Assembly: GCA_000697665.1 (NCBI GenBank)
Contig: KL197713.1
Coordinates: 1,204,593 to 1,268,592 of the forward strand
Source: Jaapia argillacea MUCL 33604
Lineage: Eukaryota; Basidiomycota; Agaricomycetes; Jaapiales; Jaapiaceae
Reading direction: 5' to 3'
Length of the DNA stretch: 64,000 bases
Positions 35,400 through 46,703 of the stretch are shown here, piece by piece. Positions within the stretch are counted from its first letter, which is position 1, and each line of letters opens with the position of its first letter. The notes below the pieces were generated by a model. It saw nothing but the letters and a program-made list of their open reading frames with translations. It made no database searches and had not been told where the DNA came from. Position numbers and translations under genes: made by a program.

Positions 35400-37805
35400 T
35401 CAAGAACTAACCTTGGTGCAATCGAACCCCACGCAGAAAATCCTCCCGACATGCCCACTAGTGAGGTCTGCGACTAAAGCACCGGTCTTTCTATTCCATA
35501 CCTGTTTTACGGAGGCATGAGTCAACGCAAGTCGCGTAGCCTCTCGGATGAACACACCTTGACACTCAGGTCATAACTCCCACTAACAGCCCACTCATCA
35601 CTCAACGCCACACTCCTAACCAAACCCCAGTGGCGAGGCCTCTCCCTTACCCCTTCATCGCAATCCCTCGAGCTCCCGCAAGCCTCAGAAACATGATCGG
35701 AAGGCAGAGGTGGTGGAAGAGGAATAGGCGAGCTATCCAATTCTGGTGAGGTCGACCAGCCTTGGCCTTTTGTGATATTGAATAGTCTGAGATGTTGGTC
35801 CGAAGCCCCAGATAGGACGTAGGGGAACAGGAAATCTATGCTTGCGATACTGCAGGCGTAATACATCTCGACGTCAGTGAATGGCTCCTGAATGGTCGAG
35901 TATGAAAACATGGAAAACAGACCCGCCGGTGTGATGATTCACAAATCTCTGTAATAATGTCCCGTCATCTGCGGCCCAAACCCTTATCGACCTATCCCCG
36001 GATCCGCTGACGATTAGATTGTCTTCAATGCTCACAGCGTTCACGGCGGAGCGATGCCCTTCAAGTACGAACTGTGGCGTAAGGTCCGGGAAGGAGTATG
36101 TCCTAAGAGTCCGATCTAACGCGGAAAGCAACATGAACGTAAGTTAGACTCCTCGATTAGATATGGACGACACTGACCTTTAGAACAGCTGACCAAAGTC
36201 TCCTCATTGAACCTCACACAAAGCACGCTGTCTTCATGGTCAGTCAATACCTTCGTCGGGCTGCATCTCTCTATCCCACCCTCTCCTGTCGTATCAAAGG
36301 TAGAGGCCGAACTTGAACCCAACGCCCAAAACCCAACCTTCCCATCAGTCCCCGCACTAGCCAGATAGCCATGCCCAACACAAAGGCTCAATACGGTATT
36401 ATCATGCGATCCCTCATAGACACGTACGACCGAGCCCGTGATCGAAGGCGCGGAAGCAAGAGACTCTGACTCCTGTGACGACGAAGATATCGACGACGAA
36501 GACGAAGATGGAGAGGTCAATGGCTGGACTGGTGGTCGTGCAAGAGACCACTCCCGTACGCTCCGGTCCTTTGAGCCCGTGAAGAGCACTTGGTCTCCTG
36601 TCTCGGGGTAGGTGTACAATTGTAAGCAATAGATAGTGCCTGTGTGCCCATTAGCAGTCCCTCCGTTTGCACCACTCACATTCACAGCACCCAGGACATT
36701 GTCATTGTTGAATGCTCGACCAGGAATGGTCGTAAGTTTCGCCAAGCCTCTCTCAAACCTCTTCTGTAGACGAATATGGGTGAGAGCCAATAGTTTATAC
36801 TTGTTCTTGGGGCGTTTAGGTGGGGAGAAGGCTGGAGGAGCAAAGGGGTATCGGTGGTGAGGTCGACATGTCGGTCGGGCCGGTGGCTTTCCGAGAAAGA
36901 GCGAATCTTCGAGATCGGGGACTACAGGGGAGGTAGAATCGAGAGTATATGCGGATGTCGAGGCTCGGGCAGGTGGGGGAGTAACAAGATCGCGAGAGTC
37001 ATGCTGAGCGGTCGATGACAGCCGCGAAGTGGTTGCAAACCCAGAATCTTCGTCGAACCTAATGGTGCTATCCGCCGTGAAACCATCTTCTCCTTCGGCC
37101 GCAACATGCACAGCTCCAGTATTCAACCCAGGATCCACCAACACATCTCCGATCTTGTTCTCCTCGTCTCCCATCCCTTCATCGTCATCGTCAGCGCCTT
37201 CGTCTACTAGACCCTCCCCTAACCTCCCTTTCCCAAGGTCACTCGACATGCTGTAATCAAAACCTGGAGGGGGTTGCTTCCAGGTCCATCCTTTGTCAGA
37301 GCATAAGTTTTGCCATACGCTCGTATCGTCTGCTATTTCTCGCCACCGACGGCTTACAAGAGTGCAAGTCAGGAGGGATTGGACTGAAAGGTAAGAGAAG
37401 ATCTCGAGAGAGACTTCCGGGGGAAGGAGCTACAATCAGGTGAGTGGGAGAATGAATATCTAGAATGAAGAAAGACTGAGGGATACGGGACGACACTTAC
37501 CCCGACAAAGTCAATCTGGAGTAGAGGTGATATACACCTTTGAACGCTGGCTAGCCTGGATCTCGGAAGGGAGGCCAGTAGGCCATCAGCCAGCTCTGAT
37601 AAGTTAGGGATGAGATAGGACTCGATGGTGGGAATCGACCGAGAAGTGTGGGCAACAAAGGCAGCTCACCCTCGCGCTCTTTGTCGGAGATCTCGAGGAG
37701 TGGGACGTCATTTCGACCAGCAGGAGCTAGAAGCCAGGAACGAGTTGGTCCCGAGCAGGTTCCTTCGCTGCCAGCTCCAACCATTTCGTCCGGGGGACTG
37801 ATCAT
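35400..37805 (-). CDS. F-box/WD40-repeat protein, copy A
   Basis: Probable substrate receptor of an SCF ubiquitin ligase. The start MISPPDEMVGAGSEGTCSGP is at 37805. Exon 2 gives LADGLLASLPRSRLAS..; the F-box follows (LPPEVSLEIFSYLS-like, LVSRRWREIADDTSVWQNLC) near 37300-37440. A disordered acidic/Ser region (37249-36880) leads to KNKYKLLALTHIRLQKRFER and WD40 blades: TIYCLQLYTYPETGDQVLFT/GSKDRSVREW, VLSLCVGHGYLASAGTDGKV, SVLCVRFNEETLVSCSKG, RTLRTYSFPDLTPQFVLEGH, NLIVSGSGDRSIRVW, FLFPYVLSGASDQHLRLFN and ALVADLTSGHVGRIFCVGFD. After FDCTK the reading frame ends almost at once (35400), or after about 38 unrelated residues at 35259 if a short intron is spliced. The closing IVSCGEDQRI-type strand of related proteins is absent. 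Multiple short introns are present. Confidence 0.8.
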
Positions 37806-37950
37806 AGGCAAATCAATGGGATAGCAGGAGTGGCCAGATATTGGACAGTAGTACCAGAGCGAAGTTTGTAATCTAGCTATAGTGTAGGTCTGTGTTGGAG
37901 GATTAAAGGGCTCGGGGTTGCAACGAAATCGGCGACTCGGAGTCAGGGCA

Positions 37951-38324
37951 AATCGGTCATACCACGGTTTCGGGGATGGCGAGTCAGCGCCGGACCTTTC
38001 AAAGGTCCGACTCCTCACTGAATCGTTTGGATAGGCGCTGGGAGCAATGCAAGGCGGGTTTTCGAAGTAGGAACGACTTGTATACAGCTGGATAGACAAA
38101 ACAAGCAAAGAAAGTAACAAAAGTTCGGAATTCCCTTGATTTTACAACATGAGCATTTGTCGAACGGATGGTCGCGAGTTTAAGTAGATACAGAACCCGC
38201 TCATAGACCATGGCTCACGGACTGTCTGTAGGAATGTCCCTCACGGCAATCGCCATGGGAGTTCTCAGGCTCACAAATCTCTACTTTTGGCAATCCTCGA
38301 TAATCGATACCTGCTCTCAGTAGG
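37951..38324. other. Junction between the two duplication units
   Basis: About 370 bases between unit A and unit B. It contains the upstream region of copy A. It has no counterpart in the other unit and no recognised gene; the CACGTG pair found upstream of copy B is missing here. Confidence 0.5.
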
Positions 38325-39055
38325 ACAAATCGAACAATCTATGCCTAAATATGTCGCTTCTACCCAAGAACAAAGGGCGCTGTCATCTAGAGGAACAGCC
38401 GAACTGGAAGGGTCCGACGACTCACCGCATGATGATACAACGAACAAAACCTGCGACACCGGCTTCATAGCTTAATGAAGGAGGTGTCTACGCCATGAGA
38501 AAAGTCCCATATACAGATCCTCTGTGGGTCCGACTCGTCATCAGCGTTTGAAGGGAAGAGGGAGGAACAAAAGAAGCCTTACTGTATCTTCTCCACACGA
38601 GACGATCTACAAAGAAGAATCATTAGCACACCGAGTTTATTTAGAGTGGAGTCTACTCCGCAAAACGCATTCGGGCATGGCAGTGGTGAACAATAAAAAT
38701 TGGGCAGAAAGAAGATAACGATGGGTCACGATATCCCAGCGTCTAAACGTCCGCTAGAAGTCATTGCCGGCAGCTTCCAAGTATGCTAGAATGCACGGGC
38801 ACCACGGTTCAAGTGAGCTGTCGCCGTCCCGCACGACAAACGCTCAGGGCGTCCTTTCATCAAGTAACCGATAAGTTTGCCCCGGTTAGCCGACAATAAG
38901 AACAAAAAGGATGACGTTTCACAGCCTCCCAAGCACGAGAAACGTTGGCCGGTAGCCTCGAGGGACGGAATCCCGAATACCATCGATCCCGAGAGCCTAT
39001 TATACGTCCATCAAGCTTCACCCGAGTGGGGTCCAGAGATGCCGCTACGCTCGCA

Positions 39056-41548
39056 TCAACAGTCCTCATTGAGGACTGTTCCGCCGGAGAATGCAGAAGT
39101 GCTGTCCCACTTCTCCCGGCATCCAAAAGCCAAAATGATCTGAACCGAGGAAGAACTGCGAGTGCTAACCTTGGTACAATCGAACCCCACACAGAAAATC
39201 CTCCCAACATGCCCGCTCGTGAGGTCCGCGACTAACACACCAGTCTTCCTGTTCCATACCTATTTTACGGTGGGATTAGTCAACGCAAGTCGCGTAGCCA
39301 ATGGGATGGACACACCTTGACACTCAAGTCATAACTCCCACTAACAACCCACTCCTCACCCAGCGCCACACTCCTCACCAAATCCCCATGATGACACCTC
39401 TCCCTTCTCCTTTCATTGCGGCCCCTCGAGCTTCCACAAGCCTCGCAAACATGCTCGGAAGACAAAGGTGGTGGCGGAGGGGGAGCGTTATCCAATTCTG
39501 GTGAGGTCGACCAGCCTTGGCTTTCTAGGATGTTGAATAATCTGAGATGTTTGTCCGAAGACCCAGATAGGACGTAGGGGAATGTGAAATCTATACTTGC
39601 GATACTGTGGGCGTAATACATCTCCGCGTGAGCGAATGATTAAGTCGGAAAATAGGGAAAACTGACCCGCGACTGTGATGATTCTCAAATGTCTGCAATA
39701 ATGTCCCATTATCTGCATCCCAAAGCCTCATCGACCTATCCCCCGATGCACTGACGATTCGATTGCCTTTGATACACACAGCATTCACAGCGGCGCGATG
39801 TCCTCCAAGTACGAACTGTGGCTTAAGATCCGGGAAGGAGTATGTCCTAAGAGTCCGATCTGACACGAAAAAAAACCATGAATGTAAGTTGGACTCTTCG
39901 ACTAAATACGGACGGCACTGACCTTTGGAACAGCTGACCAAAGTCTTCTCATTGAACCTCACACAAAGCACGCTGTCCTCATGATCAACCAATACCTTCG
40001 TCGGCCTACATCTCACTATCCCGCCCTCTCCTATCGTGCCAGGGTTGGAGGCTGAACATGATCCCAACGCCCACAACCCGACCCTCCTATCACTCCCCGC
40101 ACTAGCCAAATAGCCATACCCAACACAGAGGCTCAATACGCTGCTATCATGCAAACCCTCATAGACTCGTTCGACCGAGCCCGTGATTGAAGGTGTAGAA
40201 GCGGCAGACAGTGATTGCGAAGATATCGACGACGAAGACGACAATGGAGAGGTCGACGGCGGGACCGGAAGTCGTGCAAGAGACCACTCCCGTACGCTCC
40301 GGTCCTTCGAGCCCGTGAAGAGTACTTGGTCGCCTGTCTCGGGGTAGGTGTACAACTGTAAGCAATAGATAGTGTGCGTGTGCCCGTTAACAGTCCCTCC
40401 GTTTGCTCCATTCGCATTCACAGCACCCAGGAGATTAGGGTTGTTGAATGGTGGAGCAACACCTCGACCAGGAATGGTCGAAAGTTTCGCCAAGCCTCTC
40501 TCAAACCTCTTCTGGAGGCGAATATGGGTGAGAGCCAATAGTTTATACTTGTTCTTGGGAGGTTTAGGTGGGGAAAAGGCTGGAGGAGCTGAGTGGTATC
40601 TGTGGCGAGGTCGGCAAGTCGGTCGGGTCGGTAGTTCTCCCAGAAAGAGTGAATCGTCGAAATCGGGAAGGAGAGGGGAGGTAGATTCGAGAGTATATGC
40701 GGATGTTGAGGCTAGGGGAGGCAGAGAAGTAGCGAGATCGAGAGGGTCGTGCTGGGAGGTTGATGAGAACCACGAAGTGGATGCAAACCCAGAATCTTCG
40801 TCGAATCTGATGGTACTATTCGTCGTGAAATCGTCGTCCCCTTCGGCCTCAACACCAGCGGCCACAGCATTGGGCAATCCGAGATCCATCAACACATCCC
40901 CGATCTCGTCTTCCTCGTCTCCCATCCCTTCATCGTCATCATCACCACCTTCGTCCATTGGACCCTCCCCTGCCTTCCCTTTCCCATGGTCACTGAGCAA
41001 GCCGTAGTCAGATCCCGGAGGAGGTTGTTTCCAGGTCCACCCTTTGTCAAAACATAAGTCTTTCCATACGCTCGTATCATCTGCTATTGCTCGCCATCGA
41101 CGGCTTACGAGAGCGCAAGTAAGGAGGGATTGGAATGAAAGGTAAGAGAAGATCTGGAGGGAGACTTCCGGGGGAAGGAGCTACGATCGGGCGAGTGGGA
41201 GAATGAATATCTAGAACGAAGACTGAGGGACATTGGATGAGACTTACCCCGACAAAGTCAATCTGGAGTAGAGGTGCGATACGCCTCTGAATGTTGGCTA
41301 GCCTGGATCTCGGAAGAGAGGCCAGTAGGCTATAAGCCAGCTCTGCCGAGTGAGGTGGTGAGATACGAGGGTGGGAATCGACCGAGTAAGTGAGGCAACA
41401 AAGAGAGCTCACCCTCACGCTCTTTGGCGGAGACCCCGAGGAATGGGAGGTCATTCCGACCAGCAGGAGCCAGAAACAAGGAACGGGTTGGTCCCGAGCG
41501 GGTTCCCTCGCTGCCAGCTACAACCCTTTCGTCCGGGAGAATGATCAT
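39056..41548 (-). CDS. F-box/WD40-repeat protein, copy B
   Basis: Paralogue of copy A, same exon plan. The start MIILPDERVVAGSEGTRSGP is at 41548. Next come AELAYSLLASLPRSRLANIQ and the F-box LPPEVSLQIFSYLSFQSLLT followed by CALVSRRWRAIADDTSVWKD near 41060-41190. Over 39591-41000 the acidic linker, KYKLLALTHIRLQKRFERGL and the WD40 blades are open without a break, including in-frame introns (for example the RPYLVEESNLHSWFFFV segment near 39880, which interrupts VSCSKG/DRTLRTYSF). The last blade, VLVADLTSGHVGRIFCVGFD, is followed by an unrelated tail ending at 39056. Compared with copy A the linker differs most. It is probably a recent duplicate with the same SCF-receptor role; the target is unknown. 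Confidence 0.82.
39060..39078. repeat. 19-bp palindrome, copy B
   Basis: CAGTCCTCATTGAGGACTG, a perfect inverted repeat matching the copy A palindrome except for one compensated base pair. It overlaps the last codons of the open frame of copy B. Confidence 0.8.
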
Positions 41549-41721
41549 AGGCGGCAAAGCGGAATGGGATAGCGGGATTGGCCAGATATTGGATAGTAGT
41601 ACCAGAACGAAAGTTTGTAAATTAGTGTAGTCGCCGTCTGTGTTGAAGAATTGAAAGGCTCGGGGGTTGCAACGACTCGGAAATCGGCGAGTGACAAGAG
41701 GCTGAGTCGCATGGCTGACGA

Positions 41722-41742
41722 TCACGTGATATATTCACGTGA
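41722..41742. promoter_or_regulatory. Paired TCACGTGA boxes upstream of F-box/WD40 copy B
   Basis: Two perfect TCACGTGA palindromes at 41722-41729 and 41735-41742, centres 13 bp apart, about 175-195 bases upstream of the copy B start. TCACGTGA is the classic bHLH (Cbf1/Pho4/USF-type) target. They also lie 850 bases upstream of the divergent 42599 gene. Function is inferred from the motif alone. Confidence 0.55.
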
Positions 41743-42598
41743 ATCGCCCCCTGCTCACGCGCACTGGCACGCCATCCTGGGCAACCCTCCATCACGAAGC
41801 GTGTCATGTCGTCTCCTCTGTAGAATCCTGCTCAAGTCCGGTCCAGTACAGAGTACGGCGCTGTAATTCTCCTCGACCCTCTCTGGATAGAAACAATATG
41901 AAAAGACAAGAGGCTGGCACCGTATCATCCAACGGTTTCAACCTTACCTCTGTCAGCTGCCTCCTCGATCTCGTACGTGTTCCAGCTTGGGACCCGGCTG
42001 CTACTTACGTATCTTATTTCTTGATCTCACAAGACTTCAGCACCGAGGTACTTGCTTAGACGGTTTGTGCTGATGCCGTGTCGTGTTTTGGCGCTCGTTT
42101 GTGGCCTTGTAGTCTCAGCGAATGGATGCAACAGCGTGAACTCTTCAAAGGCGACTGAGGACGAGCGGGACTCCGGCGCGGTCGAGAAGCGTACCTAGAG
42201 ATAGGGCGAGATATTGACCGTCGGTGGTTCGCCTTCAAATCAGTTGAGTGGGCGATGGCGCCCGTCCTCCAAGTTCCTGCGTACGCGTGAGACTTGACGC
42301 AGTTCCTTACATGTCCCATGGCTGCACTGCCGGCATCGCTGCCAAATGCCGCATGTTGTGACCAATAATACAGGTTGCACCCTTTCCCCGCATTACAAAA
42401 TGGCAGAGTTCGAGGGTAGGCACACGACTGAGTAGCTCGATAAGCGCAAGAACACCTTCCCCATAAGGTAGGTGGATAACCAAATATAGTCAAGGTGGCT
42501 CTGAGCAGGTGACGTCTGTGGGATGATGTCAGGGCTTGCCAATGGTCGTAAACCTTCTTAAACGATGTACACGCACCCTTGAACTCAACTGAACCACC
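41743..42598. other. Divergent intergenic region, no gene seen
   Basis: About 860 bases between F-box/WD40 copy B (-) and the DUF3429-like gene (+). A 145-codon minus-strand frame begins with TTG, is rich in Arg/Cys/His and resembles nothing known, so I do not call it. Promoters of both genes must be here. Confidence 0.5.
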
Positions 42599-43912
42599 AT
42601 GAACACCCTCTTTGGCCCTCTATCCCGCGCATCCGCTCTTCGTCGAGCACCCCTCTCCCTCCACCGCCCCCTCCCAAGCGCACAGACCACCTCGCTGCTC
42701 GCCAAATCCCTTCTGCAACAACGGGCAGTCCCGTCGACGTTGCTACACGCTCGCACCGCTGCGTCCTCCGTCTCGGGTAGGCCGGGTAGTCAAACACTCG
42801 GACATGCTGCAACGAACGTCAGGGAGGAACTTGGCAACTCTTCTTCAGATTGGGCCAAGTCCATTGCTGGTGGGAATATGACCGTTGATAGCGTAAAGCC
42901 GACAAAGAACACCTTTGTGAGTGTAGCCCATCGCGTGTCTGTTGGATAAGACTAATCGCCTTGAAGTTGGGAATCACGAGCGCTGTTGCCTCTTCAGTAC
43001 CACGTCCATACATTGCATTCGGCCTCCTTGGTAAGTGAATGGTCGTCGCAAACCGTATCAACGCTGACGTTCGATGCACAGGTGGACTTCCCTACCTCGG
43101 TACCTCCGCGACGGTCATTTACCACGCACACCAAGCAGGTCTTGCGGCAGCAGGTTGGTAACTCCTTTCGTGGTGCATATCGACCTCTTATGCCTTGGCT
43201 TATTTGCAGGTCTCGCCGCCATGGATCCAGGGGTAGCCGCAACAATCCTCGATCAAGCCCTTAATATCCAAGTGACGTACGGAGCCGTCATGCTCTCTTT
43301 CCTCGGCGCTCTTCATTGGGGGATGGAGTTTGCGGGATATGGCGGGCATAAGATGTACTCCAGGCTCATATTGGGTGCAGCCCCCGTGATGTTCGCTTGG
43401 CCGACTTTGGCATTGCAGCCCACAACTGCATTGATAGTGCAATGGGTTGGCTTCACTGCCCTGTGGTGGGCAGACTTGAAGGCTACGGGAGCCGGGTGGA
43501 GTAAGTAGTTGTTCGTCCCTTGAGCATTTTATATCGCTTACCTGTCCTATAGCTCCCCCCTGGTACTCTCAGTACCGGTTCTATCTCTCTATCCTCGTCG
43601 GGACCTGGTAAGTTATCGCGAAATTATCACCCTTGCAACTCACCGACTTCTCACCCCCGTAGCATCATTGGATCTCTGGCTGGGACCTCATACTTTGGCC
43701 CCGTGGCAGGGCACGGTCTCCTTTCGCATGATCTCAACATGATCCGCGCCGAGAGGAAGGAGAAGGCTCCCGAGAGGCATGGCGTCGTCGGAGGCGATGT
43801 TGAAGCACTCTCTGGAGGAGAAGCTTCTGATGCCTATGTTGTGGTGAGGAAGAAGAAGACTGACAACGGAGAGGAGGGACAAGAGGGGAAGAGTGATGGT
43901 GTCGAGCAATGA
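42599..43912 (+). CDS. DUF3429/TMEM69-like mitochondrial membrane protein
   Basis: Multi-exon membrane protein. The N-terminus MNTLFGPLSRASALRRAPLS continues Arg/Ser/Ala-rich with no acids for about 60 residues, a good mitochondrial presequence. The DUF3429 core follows: VPRPYIAFGLLGGLPYLGTS, TYGAVMLSFLGALHWGMEFA, RLILGAAPVMFAWPTLALQP, LIVQWVGFTALWWADLKATG and WYSQYRFYLSILVGTCIIGS, giving about five membrane helices. The LGALHWG block is the family signature. The C-terminal 70 residues are charged and end in KKKTDNGEEGQEGKSDGVEQ, stop at 43912. The family is widespread (human TMEM69) but has no firmly assigned role. Confidence 0.87.
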
Positions 43913-44307
43913 GTGAAATGATGTGATGGAATCGGACGGACTCCTGAAGCTCAATGCGAGAAAACGAGACCTGTCCATGAAGCTCGTTGTATTTCTCTTT
44001 GTATTTTATCACAAGCAACGACTTGTGGATGTACGACCAGAATGTAATTTACCCACAATAGCATGGTGGTCGAAGATTGGGAAACCAGAAAACCACAGAA
44101 ATTGGTCGAAATTCGCGAAAGTTCTGGAGGATCGCGTCGAGATGAGATAAATCGTGTGTCAAATTCCACGATATGATCGTGATTTGTCTGTGCATCTGGT
44201 AAACGCGCCTTCGCTTTCCTCGTCATCTCTTCTCTTGTTCTCGTCTGCTCATCACCTAGACTTCGCCAATTGGATTTCCTAGTCATATACCTGCTCAACT
44301 AAGAACG
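43913..44307. other. Intergenic, no gene seen
   Basis: About 395 bases between two plus-strand genes: 3' end of the DUF3429-like gene and promoter of the AHA1 gene. Confidence 0.5.
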
Positions 44308-45838
44308 ATGTCGTCGATGCCCCTGAGTACTGCCAACTGGCACTGGAAGAATAAAAATGTCACACCTTGGGCGAAGACGTGGTTCGAGACAGAGTTGACC
44401 ACGTTGAGCGTGCAGGGGGAGGGTGAGGAAGTTGTCCTTGTTTCGAAGGTGACAGACGTGGATGGGGATGTTGAATTGGGTCAGAGGAAGTCAAAGTATG
44501 TTTCCCCATTCCTTGCTCGACATTGGGTGTTTGTAAGTGGGGAGAGGGGAGGAGGAAGCTGATGGTTTATGTTGGGATTGCGAATAGGTTGATCACGATC
44601 TTTGATGTCAAGATTGACTTGGAGTGGACGGGGACTGCCTCGGATGGTACTGAGGTTTCGGGCAAGTTGACCGTACCAGAGGTATCGCATGAGAATACAT
44701 TGGATCAGACATCCAATATTCACGTAAGTGACAGGTTATCATACATATTGCAAGCATTGACTGAGTTGTTGCCCTTGTAATAGTATGACTGGAGCTTAAC
44801 CACTGCCGCCTCCCCACCCGTCACCGCCCTCTACACCCTCGCCCGTTCCCGACTTCCTACCGCTCTCGAAACCAAGTTCGCAGAGTTCGCTGCGGCCATC
44901 ATGGAGATCCACGGCAAAGATATCCAAGTCTCTGCTGCCAACTCTCGTGTGGGTACCCCTGCTCCTGGAGCCGCTTCATCTTCGAACCCGGTTTCGAAGA
45001 GTGGTACGGCTACTCCAGTGACGAAGGAGGTGAAGAAGAAGAAAGAGGGTGTTAGTACGACGAAGGTCAATGTTGATGCGACGTTTATGGCTTCGGGGGA
45101 TGATTTGTTTGGGTTGTTGACTGATGAGAAGCGGATTCCACTTTGGTCAAGGAACGTTGCCCAGGCAAGTCAGATTCCTCTCTGTGATGACCTGCCCAGC
45201 TCAATCCCCGTGTGATCACGCTCGTTTTGTAGTCATCTGGTCAACCTGGCTCTGAGTATTCGTTGTTTGGTGGTGGCGTGAAGGGCAAATACGTTTCCGT
45301 TACGCCTGGGAAGGAAGTTGTGCAGACTTGGGCACTTTCCAGCCCGTCTTGGCCTTCAGGTTCGTTCGCGCCACACCTGCCCCTCGACTGTTGCATTGAC
45401 TGACCTTGTGCTTTTGTCCATTCAGGACACGAGGCAACATTGACTACGACATTCGACCAGAAAACTGACTCGACTACTATCAAGTTCTCACTTGATGGCG
45501 TCCCCGTTGGGATGGAAGATGAGATTACTCGGAATTTAGAGGGGTATTAGTACGTCGTGTCCTGCACCTTGTCCGGATTACGGATGTAGATATGATCGCT
45601 AACATCCCATGATAGTGTACAGGGACTGAAATCAATCGGGTACGTTCACATAGTCCCGCCTCACCCATCTCAGTTCGTCACTCCATCATGGAGAGAACCA
45701 CCGACACGAAACGGATTCGCGACCGACTCTTCAGATGCACCACCATCATCTGTTACCGGCACCATAAAAGTCGTCGCCATTGCTGTGGCAGTCTTGACTC
45801 TCGTTGCGGCATTTGCCATTCCTTATTTTTCTTCTTGA
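44308..45838 (+). CDS. AHA1: Activator of Hsp90 ATPase (AHA1) with C-terminal membrane segment
   Basis: Co-chaperone that binds the Hsp90 middle and N domains and speeds its ATPase cycle. The N domain is STANWHWKNKNVTPWAKTWF, VDGDVELGQRKSK + LITIFDVKI, EWTGTASDGTEVSGKLTVPE and VSHENTLDQ. A Ser/Pro/Lys linker leads to the AHSA1 (START-like) domain: DATFMASGDDLFGLLTDEKR, EYSLFGGGVKGKYVSVTPGK, VVQTWALSSPSWPSGHEATL and GVPVGMEDEITRNLEG. The last intron joins YY + VQGLKSIGY exactly as in the family. After that the frame stays open through a Pro/Ser linker to GTIKVVAIAVAVLTLVAAFA-IPYFSS and stops at 45838, a good single membrane helix at the extreme C-terminus. Yeast and human AHA1 end shortly after the KSIGY position, so this tail is extra. 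The start at 44308 could also be the Met at 44317. Confidence 0.9.
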
Positions 45839-46703
45839 GCCGTGGTGCTGCTGCTAGTCTTTGTGATCTGGTCTTTTCGTTGTTTCGTATACCCGGATGT
45901 GTGAACGTGGATGCTTACCATCTGTTCTTTTTCCCTTTGTTTTTCTCTTTCCTAGGTTGGGCACTGTTCTTTAGACGATCGTCGCGCTTTTCGATGTTTG
46001 GAGGATCGGACCGATGAGGGGTTTGGGGTTTGGGGAAGTAAGAACGCTTGAACTTGGGAAGAAGTAATTCGAATGTAAAAGGAAGAATGTTAATGACATC
46101 TCCTTTCATCTCTGCATGTCGGCCGAACTACTGAGCAGTCTGAACGGTGTCTGTCCTGTTGTGCCCCGTTGGCACCGTATTATGTCTTGATGATATCAGA
46201 GGCCCTGAAACCAGAAGTAACTGGATCATGCGCCCCGAAGATGCTCTCCTTCCCTGTTCCTTCTGTGGGTTTATGCCACCTATGTATGAAGCATGATGTT
46301 CACAAGATCTGATAAAAGCATGTCTCTGGTACGGCCTCGCTTCAACTTCAGGTTCCGCGTGTCCTAGGCCTTGTTTTCGGGAGCCTTGTTCTCACCGCCA
46401 CAGTTGATCTGTTGACACCGATGTCATTATGATCTACTTGTCTTCTTCTGATTCACAAGAAACGTTCACGATGTCTACCTCCCACTTCATATCTCTGTAA
46501 ATCTCGTGGCCACATTCCTTCAGATACTTCTAATTGCTCAGTAGAGCGACTCCGGATTCGATCGAAATCAACGTTGAAGCTATTGATAGGTTGGTGGGAT
46601 CTGAGCTTTCAGAGGATTGCTCGGGTGACTGAGGATTTGTCTCAAGGGTGGGCTATTTAACCCATACCCTCAGGAAAAGCCAGCGGATTCTCTTGCAACA
46701 GCC
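45839..46703. other. Intergenic, about 865 bases, no gene seen
   Basis: Between the AHA1 stop and the coiled-coil gene, both on the plus strand. T-rich first third. No supported coding frame or RNA gene. Confidence 0.5.

Larger units (their letters stand above)
34550..37950. repeat. Tandem duplication unit A (F-box/WD40 gene with 3' flank)
   Basis: This stretch aligns end to end with 38325-41700, in the same orientation. Homology begins near 34550 (around the acaaatcga/tctatgcct words) and ends near 37950 (ctcggggttgcaacga). The 3' flank at 34607-34990 is about 96% identical to its partner by eye; a 150-base coding sample near 36190 is only about 87%. Confidence 0.85.
38325..41700. repeat. 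Tandem duplication unit B (F-box/WD40 gene with 3' flank)
   Basis: Partner of 34550-37950, same orientation, about 3.4 kb. Includes the F-box/WD40 copy B and its 3' flank. The match ends near 41700, about 150 bases upstream of the copy B start codon. Confidence 0.85.

Noticed and set aside
42056-42493. 145-codon minus-strand frame upstream of the DUF3429-like gene
   Set aside because: Begins with TTG, is Arg/Cys/His-rich and resembles nothing known.
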